64,000 nucleotides of DNA from Kappaphycus alvarezii (taxonomy: Eukaryota; Rhodophyta; Florideophyceae; Gigartinales; Solieriaceae), in NCBI GenBank assembly GCA_002205965.3, contig NADL03000016.1, positions 620,001 through 684,000 of the forward strand, in the 5' to 3' direction. The position numbers and the translations under genes were made by a program. Below are positions 30,481 to 43,078 of the stretch, one piece after another; position 1 is the first letter of the stretch, and each line of letters opens with the position of its first letter. The notes beneath the pieces are model-generated. The model was not told the origin of the DNA. It made no database searches and worked only from the letters and a program-made list of their open reading frames with translations.

Positions 30481-31080
30481 AAAACAGGCCACAAGAAGTG
30501 GGGAGACGGGTGGGCGCTGCGGGTAGGGAACAGGCTAGGTGGGATGGGGATGTAGCGCAGGGTGCCGGCGCTGATTTTATGGCGCCGGCCGTTTGCACTG
30601 GCGCGTGCCTGTCTGTATCCATGTATGCCTGGTGTCTTTGGTGCGCTTGTTATTTTTTTAAGCGCACCAATCAGAGCCCTTTTGTTACGGACCAACGGAA
30701 AAACAGACACAAAAAAATCTAATTTAGTGGGAAGTCAGGCAGTTAGCCTCATAGGGAGAGCCGGGGGTGGGGTGAGCGCGAAAATGTGAAGGAGACAACC
30801 ACTAATTGATCTGCTACTCTACGGTCTCCGGATAGGCTTCCCTGAAAAGGTCTCTCACTACCTGATATTCCCATAAAAAAGGCACCAAGCGTGAGAAAAA
30901 TTGAATCCTTACAATTATCATCTACTTTTGACTAATCTTCAATTGGGCAGGAGATGATCCTTTTTTGCTGTGTTTGTACACCCAGAAGCTCGTAGAAACT
31001 CTTAGAGGATGGATTCGTATGATCAATCATATTGCTCTTCCCGAGATAGAGGCTCGAGGCTCGTAGTATACTTTTCAGCG
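30481..31080. other. GC-rich then mixed DNA, no gene recognised
   Basis: A short inverted repeat GGTGCGCTT/AAGCGCACC brackets about 12 bases near 30639-30669. The minus strand read from about 30795 begins TCTCCTTCACATTTTCGCGC, which might be the 5' end of the neighbouring Helitron, but I cannot show it. Confidence 0.35.
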
Positions 31081-34000
31081 TTTGGAATATGACGTTCCTA
31101 TCCTGTAATGAAATAGCTTGGAATCTTCTTTCGCAAGCTGAGAAAGCCCGTAAGCTTAACTCAGATGGTGAACTTGATGAAGAGGAAGGATCATTATTGG
31201 TCGAAACTATTATTTACGAAATTTCCAAAGACAAACTTACGGAAAAAATTCGGCAAGAGCATTATATTCTTACTGAAGATCAAAATTGTGTTGTGAGAAG
31301 GAAAGATCAACTAACTGATTCTGTTAAAAAACGCAAAGGAGCAGCAGTTCGCTATATCAAACACACTGCAGGCGTCAATTACAGCACGAGCCGCCAATTT
31401 ACTGCCATAATTACTCGTAATTTCCATCCTACAGCGGATGTAGCTAACGATGTAAGCCTAAAGCTAGTCATGTTATCCTAGCAAAGGGAAAAAGCCGAAA
31501 AGTTCGCGAGCGTAGACTTATCAAAGCGTTCGGTCTCGAAGCTCCTTAATAATTTGTGACTAGCAAATGATGAGAAAAGAACATGAATTTAAGAAATCTC
31601 AAAGAAAAAGACAGAATTATTCGAAATTCCTAGTATCGGCTCTACAGAAGGAAAATAATCCTTCAAGTACTGAGCATGTCATGTTCACATTAGAGTAATT
31701 GGTTGACGCGATTGTCCAAGTTAAGCTGGACACCTCCAAAGACAATCTACCTCAGTCCTCGTTACCAGGAAAGAGGTTTAATTACCCAGCTGATTCAAGT
31801 GAAATGCTTTGAAAGAGGCGCAAACTACATACCAGATGCCTCGCCTGCCGGAAGCTCGGACATAGGTTACAGGGACGGGAAGAATGTAGGTACATGGATG
31901 AAGAGAGGCTTATCAAGAGGAATCAGAAAATCGAGGGGTTCGCGTAAGTACATGTATCTATCGAGATAGACGACAATGATGTTAGGAACGCTAGTGCAAA
32001 AAAGGTCGGTTTTTTCATCAAGGAGGTCAGTAGTGCTCTACACTGAACTCAACCTAATCCTTGATGAAGGAGTCCTTAAATCCACAGGGGGTGTGCAGAA
32101 CGCATCTTGACTATCCGATATGCTCGACATCCCTCTTATTCTTGAAATTATAAGACAAAATATCTCCACGATTGGGCTAAGAACTGTGCAAATGCGAAAA
32201 CTGTTCAACATTCATGGAATCTCACCATGATTGATTGTTGAGGACAGGAAACTACGTTTAAGTTCGACCTAGCTCAAGGTTTGTCACCCCTTGCTATCGG
32301 TTTAGACAGAAAGAGGCACACAGATACTCTGAATCGCTCGGAACACAATAGCATTTCTTGCAACAACATTGTGACACCATGGAGCAAGTGTTCCATACAT
32401 ATATTGCAGAAGACGACAGCAGATGCTTCAGGCTATGGATGGAGATGGTGGCTCATGAAAGGTGAACCACTGCTTCTCTTATTTGTAATGTCAAGAAAAG
32501 GCAGCTTTTGAACATAGCAAAAAAAATACAAGGTTCTCCCACGGCACTTCAAAACGGATGATCTCTTTGCTCAGGGATACAGGCCTCGAGAGCCCGGAGT
32601 ATAAGAGACAATTACAAAAAAATTTTGACTTATGTGGAATATATACCTCACCAGGACGCCTAGCCGACAAAGCCAAGGTGTCTTTAGCACAAGTCAACAA
32701 CAAAAATGGTACCAAACGCTCTATTTATTTGTAAAATGTTCCATGGGAACTTGGTGATGAGCACATTCCAGTTTAAGCGTGGATATAGCAGGAAAATAGA
32801 TTTATACAGTTACACCGACATTTTTGATGGAAACATCCTAGTGAGTGTTGTAAGATCGGTCCAGCGAGCTCGGCGCCCTAAAATTTCACAAGTCATACAG
32901 CGTGACGCCATTCCACCAAGGCACACATTTGCGTGTGTGCCTTGTTGCACGGCGGCTGTGTTCTACAAATCATCGAAAGAGAATGAAAAAGTCAAATGGG
33001 CGGCACCTACTTTTTGGTGAGACCAGTGAGCACGAAGTAAACTTTCGACGTTGAAAAATAGAAATACTGATGTAGGTAGCATATGAGGATATCCGGATAA
33101 CTCCATAAGTATACATAGCACAGGAAATAGTCGCCAGAACGCTAGAAGAGTTCATGAGCAAAAAATGTATATTTACACAAGAACTTTGATGATAGATCGT
33201 CTCAAGAACGCTGTGACGGATGGTCTAAAGATATCCTTGAAGGGGAGCAGACCTAGGCCATTGAATCAGAGGGTGAGAGAGCTTTTTGAAGCTTCGATAG
33301 TAGTAGCGTCGTCGGGTTCCCCGACAAGGGCATTGTGGTCGAGCTTTCGCATGGTCTAGATCTAAGCAAATATCCCGCATCACAGCTTAAAAGCATAGAA
33401 AATAAGTAGATAGATTATCTAGGTGAAGTTATCAGTACTATCCAGGTGAACAAGGGGTAAATTTCATCATATCCTCCATGGATTATTGAAAAGGAAGTGG
33501 GGAAAGAGCTAGCACAAAAATGGAAAGGAACAAACGAGGAAGTTCCAGTCAAGGAAGTTCCCAACTGTGCTAGCGTAATTGGATTCCAGGTAATTCTCAA
33601 GATAAAATTTGTGGGAAGTTGCCACAATTGCTTGAAAGCAAAAATGTGCCTGCATAGAAATAGAGACCAGGAAAAGGATAATATCTGCAAAGACTCGTCA
33701 AAAGGACAGCTTTTAGTGGTCTGAATCGTCTTTAGCCTATGCATATCTCTAGGATTCCAAACTGGTTGCATCGGAGTTAAAGGAGCGTACCTGCAGAGTG
33801 TACACTGTAAATGATCTATATATTTTGCGTCCACCAAGGAGACATAATAAGCGGAGAGACTTGATATGGAGGCTCAAGAATCTTACATATGTAATATGAT
33901 AAGCCTGCAGCCAAAGGGCCAAATCTATTGAATCCTGGATTTTGGAACCCATCGGGCTTTATCAATTACTCGGTGTTAGTCAGCTGTATGTGCATACATA

Positions 34001-34460
34001 GCAAGAAATATCAATGCAATGGACTCTAGCCAAAAGCACAGAAGATGTACTCGTCGCGGGGCAAAATGATGATGTCTGATGGTTGAATCAGGTGAAATTC
34101 ATGTTTGAAATACGAAAGGACATAATTTAAGATGACATTATGCTCAACGCAGGCATAGTAACTCGTAATAAGCCTGCCTATACGCAGCTTTCTATGGAAT
34201 CCTATGCTAAGGCTCTGTCTCTAGTTGCGCTGTCCGGAGATCCACGCAGATGGCTGGATCGGAAAGCCAGTAAAGATGAGGTGTCGATTTTTAGGTCACT
34301 CGCCGGAGAGTTTGTTTGGCTAGTATGCGGTTCATTACCACAAGAACGGCTTTTCGGCTCTGAAATTCAACAACTGGCCCCAGTTTTAAAGTCTCACACA
34401 TTGATGGGTACAATTGAGCCCTTCGACAGCTTAAGAACCTGTCGCCGGTGGTGACGTTCC
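31080..34460 (+). mobile_element. Copia-type LTR retrotransposon fossil
   Basis: Plus-strand coding remains run from a helical gag-like part (31089-31480) to reverse-transcriptase-like sequence around 33530-33950 and an RT-to-RNase H-type part at 34140-34450 (RSLAGEFVWLVCG). Order is as in Copia elements. It is broken in many places, looks old, and no LTR pair was found. Confidence 0.55.
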
Positions 34461-34699
34461 GTAGGCTTTGATCTAAGATCACGAACGCCTGCATAGTCAC
34501 TTTTTCCACTGTTGTCTTCCACTTACGCTCCGCGATGAGTTATTTAAACTCAGGTTTTTAGTTGTATCTTATACCGGACTGCTGACGGAGATGGAAAAAC
34601 TTTTCATCCACTGGATTGGAACTTTTCGAAGCAGTTCAGTTTAACGCATTCTTCGTAATTCGCCGATGTACTGGCCTGCTGTAACGCAGATGATCATGT

Positions 34700-37400
34700 C
34701 TTGAACATGAAGATGGCGTTCCGATCAGTATTTGAGAATCAAGATTTCCGTAATGTGCTTTCTGTGGACTCAATGGGACTTTTTGACAAAATCAGTCCAC
34801 TTCATGGCGGACGTGAATACAGGATATACACCAAATATCCAACCTGAAACTCCACCCGCTTTCGCCTCTTGTAAGCATAGTGCTCTGTTCTGAAAATTTC
34901 AACCACTAAGTTGTTCTTTGCAACCTTAAGAAAGGCTTGACGTCTCGAAACTTTGTCTACTGACACAGGAAAAATTGCACTGTCCCTTGCAATATTTGTT
35001 GACAGTTTAGATTCAGGTAAAAGATCAGTTTTCACCTCAAAAGGAGATGTAAATGCGCTCTCACTGGGAATAGAGTTGTAATAGAATTTTCGCTCGAGTA
35101 AAATTCAGTCCTACTTACTCTGACTTGTTCTGAACTGTGAACTTCATCATGTAATAAAGTGTTCTGACCATATTTTAAGACTGCTTATCCGCTTCAGCGT
35201 GTCCATTTGACTCTATGTTCAAGTTAATCTTTAGTCTGACGCCCCTTCTGCTCCAGGGTTTCTCCCACTACATACTTTGAAAAATCAGTGGTTATCGCCA
35301 TGTTTTATCAGAAAATAGATGATATACCATTGCCGATGTTAATATCCTCTTCAAGAATCGATTCCTAGAACGCTTTTTCCGCAAGTCGTTCCAGTGAAAT
35401 TTCTTTTTACGAAAGAGGTCGCTGATCAGACGTGATATCTCAGCAAAAAAATATAAATATTCTATAAAAGTTTTTAGGCCAATGAATCGTAAATCCTTCA
35501 ATGATTTTGGAGTCGATCACTCCTCTTCTGCTATCACAAGCCTTTGTTGCGTATTAAATCCCTCTGAGTGAATCTCAAATCCAAGCTAATCCAATTTCTT
35601 TACGCCAAAGTTGGTCTTACTCGGCCGAATGTACAGCTTATTATTTCTTATAATCTCAAAAAGACGTCTCAAGTGTGTGTTATGTTCTTCGATAGACCCA
35701 CTATAGATGATAATTTTATCCAAGCACAGAACTGTGCACACAATCTCCCTCTGTATTTCGCGAAGAACATGCGCAATTATACAAGTGAATGATTCAAGTT
35801 CATTGTTCAATCCAAAGAACAAGACTCGGCACTCAAGAGACCCATACCTATTACTTATTACAGTCTTATGTTAATACTCTTCTTTTAGCCGCATCTGATG
35901 GTATCCCCATTTCAAATCAAGTTGTGGTAATACCCTAGCCCACATAATCTGATCAAATTTCATTAATCAGTGGGATTGGACTAGTGTCCGGAATCATGAT
36001 TTCATTTCAAGCTCTGTAATCGCAGACAATTCTAAGGCCCCCGTTCTCTTTCTTAATAAAGAATACTAGTGCCTCATATAGCGTAGGAGATGGTATCAAG
36101 AGCCCCTTAAACAAATATTTCTGCAACTGTTGCCTGAAATCCTGGAGCTCTTTCGGGGGAGTCTAATGGCATGTCTGCCTGGGTTTTGAGCGCCCGTTAT
36201 GAATTTAATATAGAATTACATCTCGCGTGGCGGGGGCAACTCATCCCGCAATTCCTCCTTAAAATTTTATCAAACTGTGAAAAAATTCCCACCTGAACTA
36301 AGGAACACACATCTCCTCTGACATTAGGTAACTCTCATTTTAGATTCTTACATAAAATGCTTCACAGTCTCCCTTCTTAGTTACTTCACAGTCTCCCTTC
36401 TTAGTCTCTTTACAAATATCCTTAGGCAAGATTAACTTAAAATGAAATCCGTCGGAAATGGTTATTTCCCTTCCTACTGGCATTACCTTCATAGCGGTTC
36501 CTTCCTTACGCTTCACTCGAAGTATGTTAGTCTACCTGTTGAAAACTAGGTTGTGTTCTCGCAACCAGGACCGCACTAGTGTTAGAGTGGGAACCTCATC
36601 TTCCTCTTTCATACTCATGATTAGGATTTATCTTGAGTCATAAAGCCCTTAATGTATAATATGGCACATTAGTTCTGTTTTTAATGAAATGCCCAGTTCC
36701 ACTTCGACTCCAGCGATATCACCTACTTTCAACTGTAAATACCTTGCGCTCTGTATTTAAAATTCTTCGGTAAGTTCCTGTAGCAGGTCATCAACATTCC
36801 TTGGTTTATTACCATCCCTTCTAGAAAAATCATCCAAATAGCTGCTACGTCCTTCAAATAGGACTCTGCTAAATTTAATAGTCTTTATATAGATGGCAGC
36901 AGAGTTTTCCGTACTTCATGATGCAATAAGAGAAGATAGAGATTTTCTCGGATGTCCCATCTCAAGCATTTTCCGAAAAAGTTGGAACTGGGGGAAAAGT
37001 AACTGAGCTCTACATTCCTGACTCCCTTCTATTTCCCTGTTTTAGTCTTTATTGAAGATAATTAATTGTCTGAGACTGAGCGCGCACCGTCTCCTGCAAA
37101 AATTTAAGAACATTCCTTAGCTGTTGCATCTGTGCCGAATCTATAAAGTTAATGTCATTTTCTTTTGGAGCAAACTGACCTCTCGTTGGGCAGATTATCT
37201 CAGATGGCTTACTTGATATATCCTTGCAACGTTTTTGCAATGCTATCAATTTTTTAACGAAGGCTCTTACTGATGCTTTACTTCCTAAATGAAAAAAAGA
37301 AGCCAGCAATTCTCGGAGGCTTCCCATCCGAAATTGAACTATTATAGTTTTGAGCAATTATACTAGTTTAATTGCCTACAAATTTTGCAAATGTTTGAAA
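34700..37400 (-). mobile_element. Gypsy-type LTR retrotransposon fossil
   Basis: Minus-strand remains appear in the Gypsy order from high to low coordinate: a gag-like stretch at 37357-37049, RT near 36240-35586 with an IIIYSGSIEEHNTHLRRLFE block, and an integrase C-terminal-like stretch at 35035-34802. There are many breaks and no LTRs were identified. It lies against the Copia fossil in opposite orientation. Confidence 0.6.
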
Positions 37401-37739
37401 TTGACTTGACTCAACTTATACTTTGACACGCAAGGTCCATAATGTGGCGATCAATCCCGTTCACGAAAGGTGAAGGCCACGGAATAGCAGAGCTATGTGG
37501 TTGCAGTACAAATTTTTCACTCAAATGAAGTGGTACAGCATCAAAGGGTACAGGAAAAGGATCCTAAATGTTCTAGTGCTTGTATTTGATCTGACGGGAT
37601 ACAGGATATGGAAGTTGCCAAACCCGGAGGATCACGTAATGCAAGAGGACTCCAGGTGTGTCAGCGCAGCGTCTACTACGACACACAGGAATGCTCAGAT
37701 ATTAGCATGATTTAATTGAGTACAAAATGCTACGGTAGC

Positions 37740-38190
37740 CACTAAATTTATTTCTCTGGTAGCCGAACTTTATATCGCACTGTACTGTACTTTTACAGTA
37801 CATACAGTGGAGAGGGGCTTCAAAAAGCCTATATAAGGGCCTGCGTACTGAATCGTGGAACAAGTCCAAGACAGAATAACTAGCCATCACACAGAAAAAG
37901 CAAGCATTTTTTCTTGACGCAAAAAGGAAAGCCAAACCGTCGAGCCAAACGGTCAGTAGTGGTGTCAGACATTGTAATGCGGGCTTTTAAGGCTTACAGT
38001 AGACATTTTTTAGCAACCTTGCTGCGTGCTACACGTATCTCACCTTTTGGGCTACGATCGTACAGGTCGAGCACTATAAAAAGAGATTATACTGTAGTGA
38101 TGGCCGAATAAAGAAATGCATGCAGGAAAAAGAGGGATAAAGAGGACGTCGGCTTGTGCAAATCAACTTGATCATACTGTTATTCAGGCC
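37740..38190 (-). repeat. Dispersed repeat, copy A (related to Harbinger 2 left end region)
   Basis: Read on the minus strand, 38060-37750 matches 54690-54990 over about 300 bp at roughly 70-75 percent by eye. Shared blocks include GTGTAGCACGCAGCAAGGTT, GTCTACTGTAAGCC, GTCTTGGAC and CCCTTATATAG, followed by a TACAGTAC word. A possible decayed end, GGCCTGAATAACAGTATG, lies at about 38187 inward, resembling the GGCCTGTTCCAA end of Harbinger 2. It is likely a degraded relative of that element. Confidence 0.55.
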
Positions 38191-38299
38191 GTAATACTCA
38201 ATACAGTAGAATACTGTACTGTACTGTACTGTAATGTACGTTGTCAAACACTGTGGTGGTCTCTTCAGCCGGACCCGACTTGCCGTGCAGTATAAAGTT

Positions 38300-38490
38300 A
38301 GGCAACCATAAACACGACGATGTCAAAGGTAATTGACGAATACGCGGCCGCTGTCGCAACCCGCAGCGGATGCTCGACGGTAGGAGTGAAGACTTGGCTT
38401 TATTAGCAGCTTAGTTATGCGATTTGGTCCACGTGTGCCGCGTCTGTAATCTTTCGACCCCCACAACATGCAGAGTTTAGCCACCCTATT
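38300..38490 (+). mobile_element. LINE-type C-terminal fragment, second subfamily (copy A)
   Basis: It reads IDEYAAAVATRSGCSTVGVK, then LSYAIWSTCAASVIFRPPQH. This aligns with the RRVYQRLSCFIWSSIALAIC part of the other LINE ends, but forms its own group with the fragment nested in Harbinger 2 (55140-55330, KLSYVIWSRCAASAIGR). An in-frame TAG interrupts it. Confidence 0.55.
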
Positions 38491-38499
38491 CAAACCTAA

Positions 38500-39430
38500 T
38501 TGTTTAGGGTTATTACAGTGAGGTATTCAAGACATGTTGCACCTGCATATGTCTGTGGTAAAGTAAACATTAAACCCGACTTGCTCCTCTTGGCTTATTA
38601 TCGTACGGTACCTAGCGCCACACAAGCGGCCTCCCATACTGAATAAAGTAAAGTTTATGTCGCGAAAATTCAAGGGATAAAAAGCAGACTGGCGGCGTTA
38701 GCAGCGAGCCTGCAAAAAAACTGTAGACGTTTTTGCGTAGAGTAGACAAGTTGGGTAGGTTGAAATAAAATGTTAATGGTGTTTTTACTTCAGTACCCAA
38801 GGCGGCTAGGCCTTTCATAGGCAGTAGATGCCGTCGACTATCTCTAGCACATCTACTAACTAATTACTAGATTCCTTAGCGGATAGTCCTGGGGACGATT
38901 CTAGTGACCCTTACACTGCAACAGTCCTAGCAGGCATCGCTAACAGTACTGAACAATAGGATAGAGAAAATATAGACTACGTAGGATAAAAATAGGAGTA
39001 AGGGCAAAAACTACACTGCAGGACTAAATAGAACATAACTAAATTATATGTATCCTGTATTTGAACAGTTTCTTCATACTCTGAAGGTTTTCGTAAGAGG
39101 GGCATTGATTTGCAGAACTATACAGTGCAGTACAGTACTACTATTTATAAATTCCTAAAAATCTTATGTTTCGAGAAGATGTACAGTACAGTACAGTTCG
39201 TTACTGTCTGGAGTGTATGTAGCGTATTCGGTATTTGATACAGGGTCTTACTGTGCGCATGTTACTATGTTTTCATAATACTGTACTGTACAGTGCAGTA
39301 GAGATCGTGTATAGTCTGCGTTACACACTTCCACCGGCGAGGATACAACCGACCACATCTTCCATACATTAAAATAACCCAAAGTTTCCACCTAGAGACA
39401 GTGCTGTTGCTCATTTATTTCAATACGTGT
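38500..39430. other. Gene-free DNA with a TACTGTAC cluster
   Basis: No gene is recognised. Words of the TACAGTAC/GTACTGTA type are dense at 39120-39140, 39180-39195 and 39280-39300. This lies about 1 kb upstream of the oxidoreductase gene, with a LINE fragment between. Confidence 0.45.
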
Positions 39431-39436
39431 GTATAG

Positions 39437-39845
39437 TTCACCGCACTAACTTAACTGACCCTGTAGATGGGAACTAGCTGGGTATGCCATGTCAGCGGTG
39501 TGCGACGGGGCTCGGGACAAGACAGACATTGCTATGGACGAACAGATGGTAGAGCTAAGGCGTTGGTAGATCTTGCGGCTGACCGTACCAGTGCCTGTAA
39601 AGAAGCGGCGTGCGATGAGGGTGTTTTTGCATCAGAGTGATGGCAATCAACGAGGCGCGTAGAGAGTCAAGGGCGAGGGGCTGGAAGGTAAGTTGGGAGA
39701 GGGTAGTGGTGCGGATGGGAAATTGACAGGTTGGCGTGCCAGGTTGCGCTGAAGTCCGCGAATCTCGTCACAATAGGCGATCTCGGCGGCACTGGCAACA
39801 ACTGGACTGTACAGTCTGCGTTGTCTGATTTCGACGTCTGACGTG
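39437..39845 (-). mobile_element. LINE-type C-terminal fragment (copy 4)
   Basis: On the minus strand it reads AEIAYCDEIRGLQRNLARQP (about 39790), then in a shifted frame LTFQPLALDSLRASL, then VSRKIYQRLSSTICSSIAMS and SRAPSHTADMAYPAS. The blocks follow the same order as copy 1 (DKVRDLERKLSRRP; FTFQPISFDSLGAP; VYQRLSCFIWSSIALAI). At least two frame shifts are present, and it is more diverged than copies 1-3. Confidence 0.65.
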
Positions 39846-40204
39846 TGGGTGGCACACGTACGGAATCATTTGGAATTTGCTTGCTGGGGCTGGCACCAGA
39901 GCATTTGAAATGGGGCGTGCCAGGAATGACAACTTTTCTGTGCAAAATATGAGCACCCGAGTTGTATACGTGTAATAGGTATAGCGAAGAAGAGAAATTA
40001 GAAGATCCACAACTGGCACATTGACGGGCTTGCTCAAATGAAAATCTTTACCCCGATTGCCCCCATTATTGTGCCTAGTTGCCAATTTTCTCATCAACTA
40101 GAACGAGCGAATGTCTCTTTACCCCGTTGCCAATCAAGCAACGACTCAATTCACTCAAACAAATGGTCGTTCTTCGCAACATCCCTCCCGGACCCTATAT
40201 CAAC

Positions 40205-40290
40205 CGCCAAAATGCGGCGGTAAGTCCTTCAAGCGCACATCACTTCCCTTCACTACCCCCTAAACACCATCCCTTCATTTTCCAGATTTG
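40205..40290 (+). other. Possible 5' UTR intron of the oxidoreductase gene
   Basis: A GTAAGT donor-like site at about 40218 and a pyrimidine-rich TTTTCCAG acceptor at about 40285 lie just before the start codon at 40313. Splicing would leave a tiny upstream frame starting at the ATG near 40212. Seen from sequence only; red-algal genes rarely need introns. Confidence 0.25.
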
Positions 40291-40312
40291 ATCTACCCAC
40301 CTAATCTACACA

Positions 40313-42098
40313 ATGCTATCAACGACATTCTTTCACCCCGGGGAACTGGCTGTACAGCGTCGTGCCGGCACTCGGGCGTCGCCGACGAACTGTCCGTCGG
40401 CATCTCCGACGTTCTTCCTGCGAATGGTAGAATCAACCCGTTATTCAGCGGTCTACGCTTCATCAACGTCGCCTCAATCTCCGGCGACCTTCAAACAAAC
40501 GACCACTTTATCTGGGTCTCACCCCTTTTCGGAAAAACTTTATCTACTACCCCTCGCCCGAAAATCTTCACATCGGCCTCGAAGGAATTCCCACCCATGA
40601 CGTCCTTTTCGAAAATTTGACCAACGTTGAGCAAAATCCCGTGGGTCTTCTCGCCCTCGATCTTCGCGCCCGTCGTCGCTGGAGAACCAATGGAACAATC
40701 AATTTCATCCCCGCCACCAAACCCCGTCCCATCTCGATGTCAACATTCGAGAATCCTTCCCCAACTGTCCAAAGTATATTCAGATCCGCGACGTCACGGC
40801 CTCCACCACCCACCTCCCGCCTCTCACTTCAAACCCCGCGGTTCAAAAAGATCACAAGCTCAACGACCACGACAAAGCGCTTATCCACGCCTCGGATACC
40901 TTGTTTGTTGGTACCTATTACAAGGGCAGCGGCGTCGATTGCAATCACCGCGGAGGTCTTCCAGGTTTTGTCCGTGTGCTGTCGGACTATGAACTGTACT
41001 GGCCGGATTATCGTGGCAATGGCCTCTTTCAATCCTTTGGCAACCTTCACATGAATGACAGGGCCGGGCTTGCGTTTATTGACTTTCCCACTGGCACGTG
41101 GTACAGCTTTCAGGTAGCGCCCAGGTGGAATGGGACGTTGACCCTAGCTTGAAAGTCGAGTCTGCTGCAACGCGCATCGTGCGCTTTAGAGTGGATGCCG
41201 TGCGGCGAAGCGTGGGTCGGTTACCAACTACCGTTGGGGGCAGGTTTCCTTCTCGCCGTACAATCCCGTAGTTGGCACAGAGGAGGCGGATGGTGTAAGA
41301 CAAGGCAGCCAGTTTCCTGTCAAGGTGACCATGGTGAAGATTGTGCAGGAATCAGCAGTGGTGAAAACGTTCCGGTTCCTGTCGCCGAAGCGGTGCAGTT
41401 TCTTCCGGGACAGTATGCGACGTTCGACTTTGGAAGTAAGCCGGAGTTGGGGACTGGGGAGGAGCCTATTGTGAGGACGTGGACGTTGTCGGAGGTGTCG
41501 AATTCGACAAAGGGGGATGTCACGTTGGAGGTTAGTGTGAAGAGGAAGGAGGGTGGATTGATGTCAAATTGGTTGCATGATTATGCGGCGCCCGGGATGA
41601 CCGCCATGTTGCTGGGCATTGACGGTGAAATGACGCCGTTTCGGACGGAGGCCCTCCGCAACGGTTTCTGCTGGTGAGTGGAGGAATTGGTATTACCCCG
41701 AATGTGGCCATTTTGCGTGGTATTGGGGCGCGACTGGATGCGTCGATCAACTACACGCCGAATGTTGTTTTGTTGCACCAAGAGCGATACAAGGAAGATA
41801 TCCCCTTTAGAACGAAATACGTCGGCGAGCGGCGCGGTCACATGGGCACACAAAGCTGATTACTTTTATCTCTGGTTGGAGTGAGGCGAGGGAAGAAATG
41901 AGGGATGGGGAAGAGGAGTTTGACAAATTTGTGCCGGGACGGATTGGAAAGGATGCCATACGACAACATGTGCCAGATGTGGAGAGTAGAGAGGTTTACC
42001 TGTGCGGCCCGATTTCATTTATGAAGGACATGACGGGACATCTGATTTCGCTTGGGGTGCCTGGAGACAAAATCATTACGGAAGAGTTTAATTTTTAG
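40313..42098 (+). CDS. FMN/FAD oxidoreductase: PNPOx-like domain fused to ferredoxin-reductase-like domain
   Basis: This is a predicted two-flavin electron-transfer enzyme. The start MLSTTFFHPGELAVQRRAGT (40313) is the hallmark of proteins joining a pyridoxamine-5'-phosphate-oxidase-like FMN barrel to a flavodoxin-reductase module. The FMN barrel shows DHFIWVSPLFG, NPVGLLALDLRARRR, CNHRGGLPGFVRV and NGLFQSFGNLHMNDRAGLAF. The reductase part shows FLPGQYATFDFG, the FAD motif RTWTLSE (about 41480), the nicotinamide-site motif SGGIGITPN (about 41675) and VYLCGPISFMKDM (about 42000). It ends EEFNF at 42098, with no 2Fe-2S domain after it. The frame breaks at roughly eight places (about 40375, 40540, 40740, 41115, 41390, 41660, 41810), most explained by one lost base, with conserved protein throughout. 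The architecture is common in bacteria and fungi, so transfer is possible. The electron acceptor is unknown. Confidence 0.82.
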
Positions 42099-43078
42099 TG
42101 AGTGCCGACTCGGCTTTTGAGCGAACTGAGTCGTTGAGTTTGGAAGACTTGCCAGTACGGATTCCGTCGACGGTATGATAGAGGCTGTTTGTAGTTTTAT
42201 TTCATGGTGCCTGATTTAAAATAATGTCAGCGTTTGCGCAGAAAATGTCGTCTGCTGGCACGGCTATCGTTGCTCGCCAATCATTCTACGTGGCCAACGT
42301 GGAACTACGGGTCAGTTTACATGCAAGGAGTTGGGTAACAATTTGTACATAGTTGAACTCCCGTCACCTCCTACGGAAGAAAGAAACGGAATCTGTGCAT
42401 TGCATTGCAAAACTTTTCTTCCGCGAATTTCTACTCGTCCAGTACAGCACACCTACTGTATTTGGTCTAAAATAATCGCAATCAAATTACTCGAAGCAAA
42501 ACTCCCACAACCCTGAGAACATTCCGAGGGGTTTTGGTCCGGGCATCGACGTTTTGTCCTAGGCAGGTGGCAGTGACATTGTACGTGTGGCGGGTCGCGA
42601 CTATTCGGCCTCGGAATAGCTCAACGCACGGCAACGTCCCGTTGAGGCCTTGTGACAACTATTCGATCATTCGCAAAATATACGCTTCCTCCCCTCCCGA
42701 ACGATAGCATGTCGTTTTGACATGGCAAGCAGGCTGCGATTCAACGCCAAGTTCAATGGATATGGTATTCTATTTCCAACCCAACCCCGTACGTAGTGAT
42801 CACATAGCGGCAGTACCGAGTGTCGACTTTGTAACGGCCAAGGCAATAAATAATTATCATGATTAATGCCGACCCAGAAACAACTTTATAGATCACTTTC
42901 CTCACGTCGTGTAAATCGGTGGCAACCTTGGCAACTCGTACCTTGTGCCCCTGCCTTTGAGCCCTAGAGTACAATCAATTCTTTGCGCATTCATCATTCC
43001 ACTGCAGTGATTATAAGGAAAATTCACTACTCGGTACTCGCTACACGACTTGTCCGTCTCATCGACAGAGATACTTGA
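42099..43078. other. Intergenic, no supported gene
   Basis: This lies between the oxidoreductase and membrane-protein gene A, which converge. No terminator or gene is recognised. Confidence 0.5.

Noticed and set aside
30131-30555. Overlapping frames of 105 and 140 codons on the plus strand and 87 on the minus
   Set aside because: They are produced by the CAG/purine-rich tract, which lacks stop codons in several phases.
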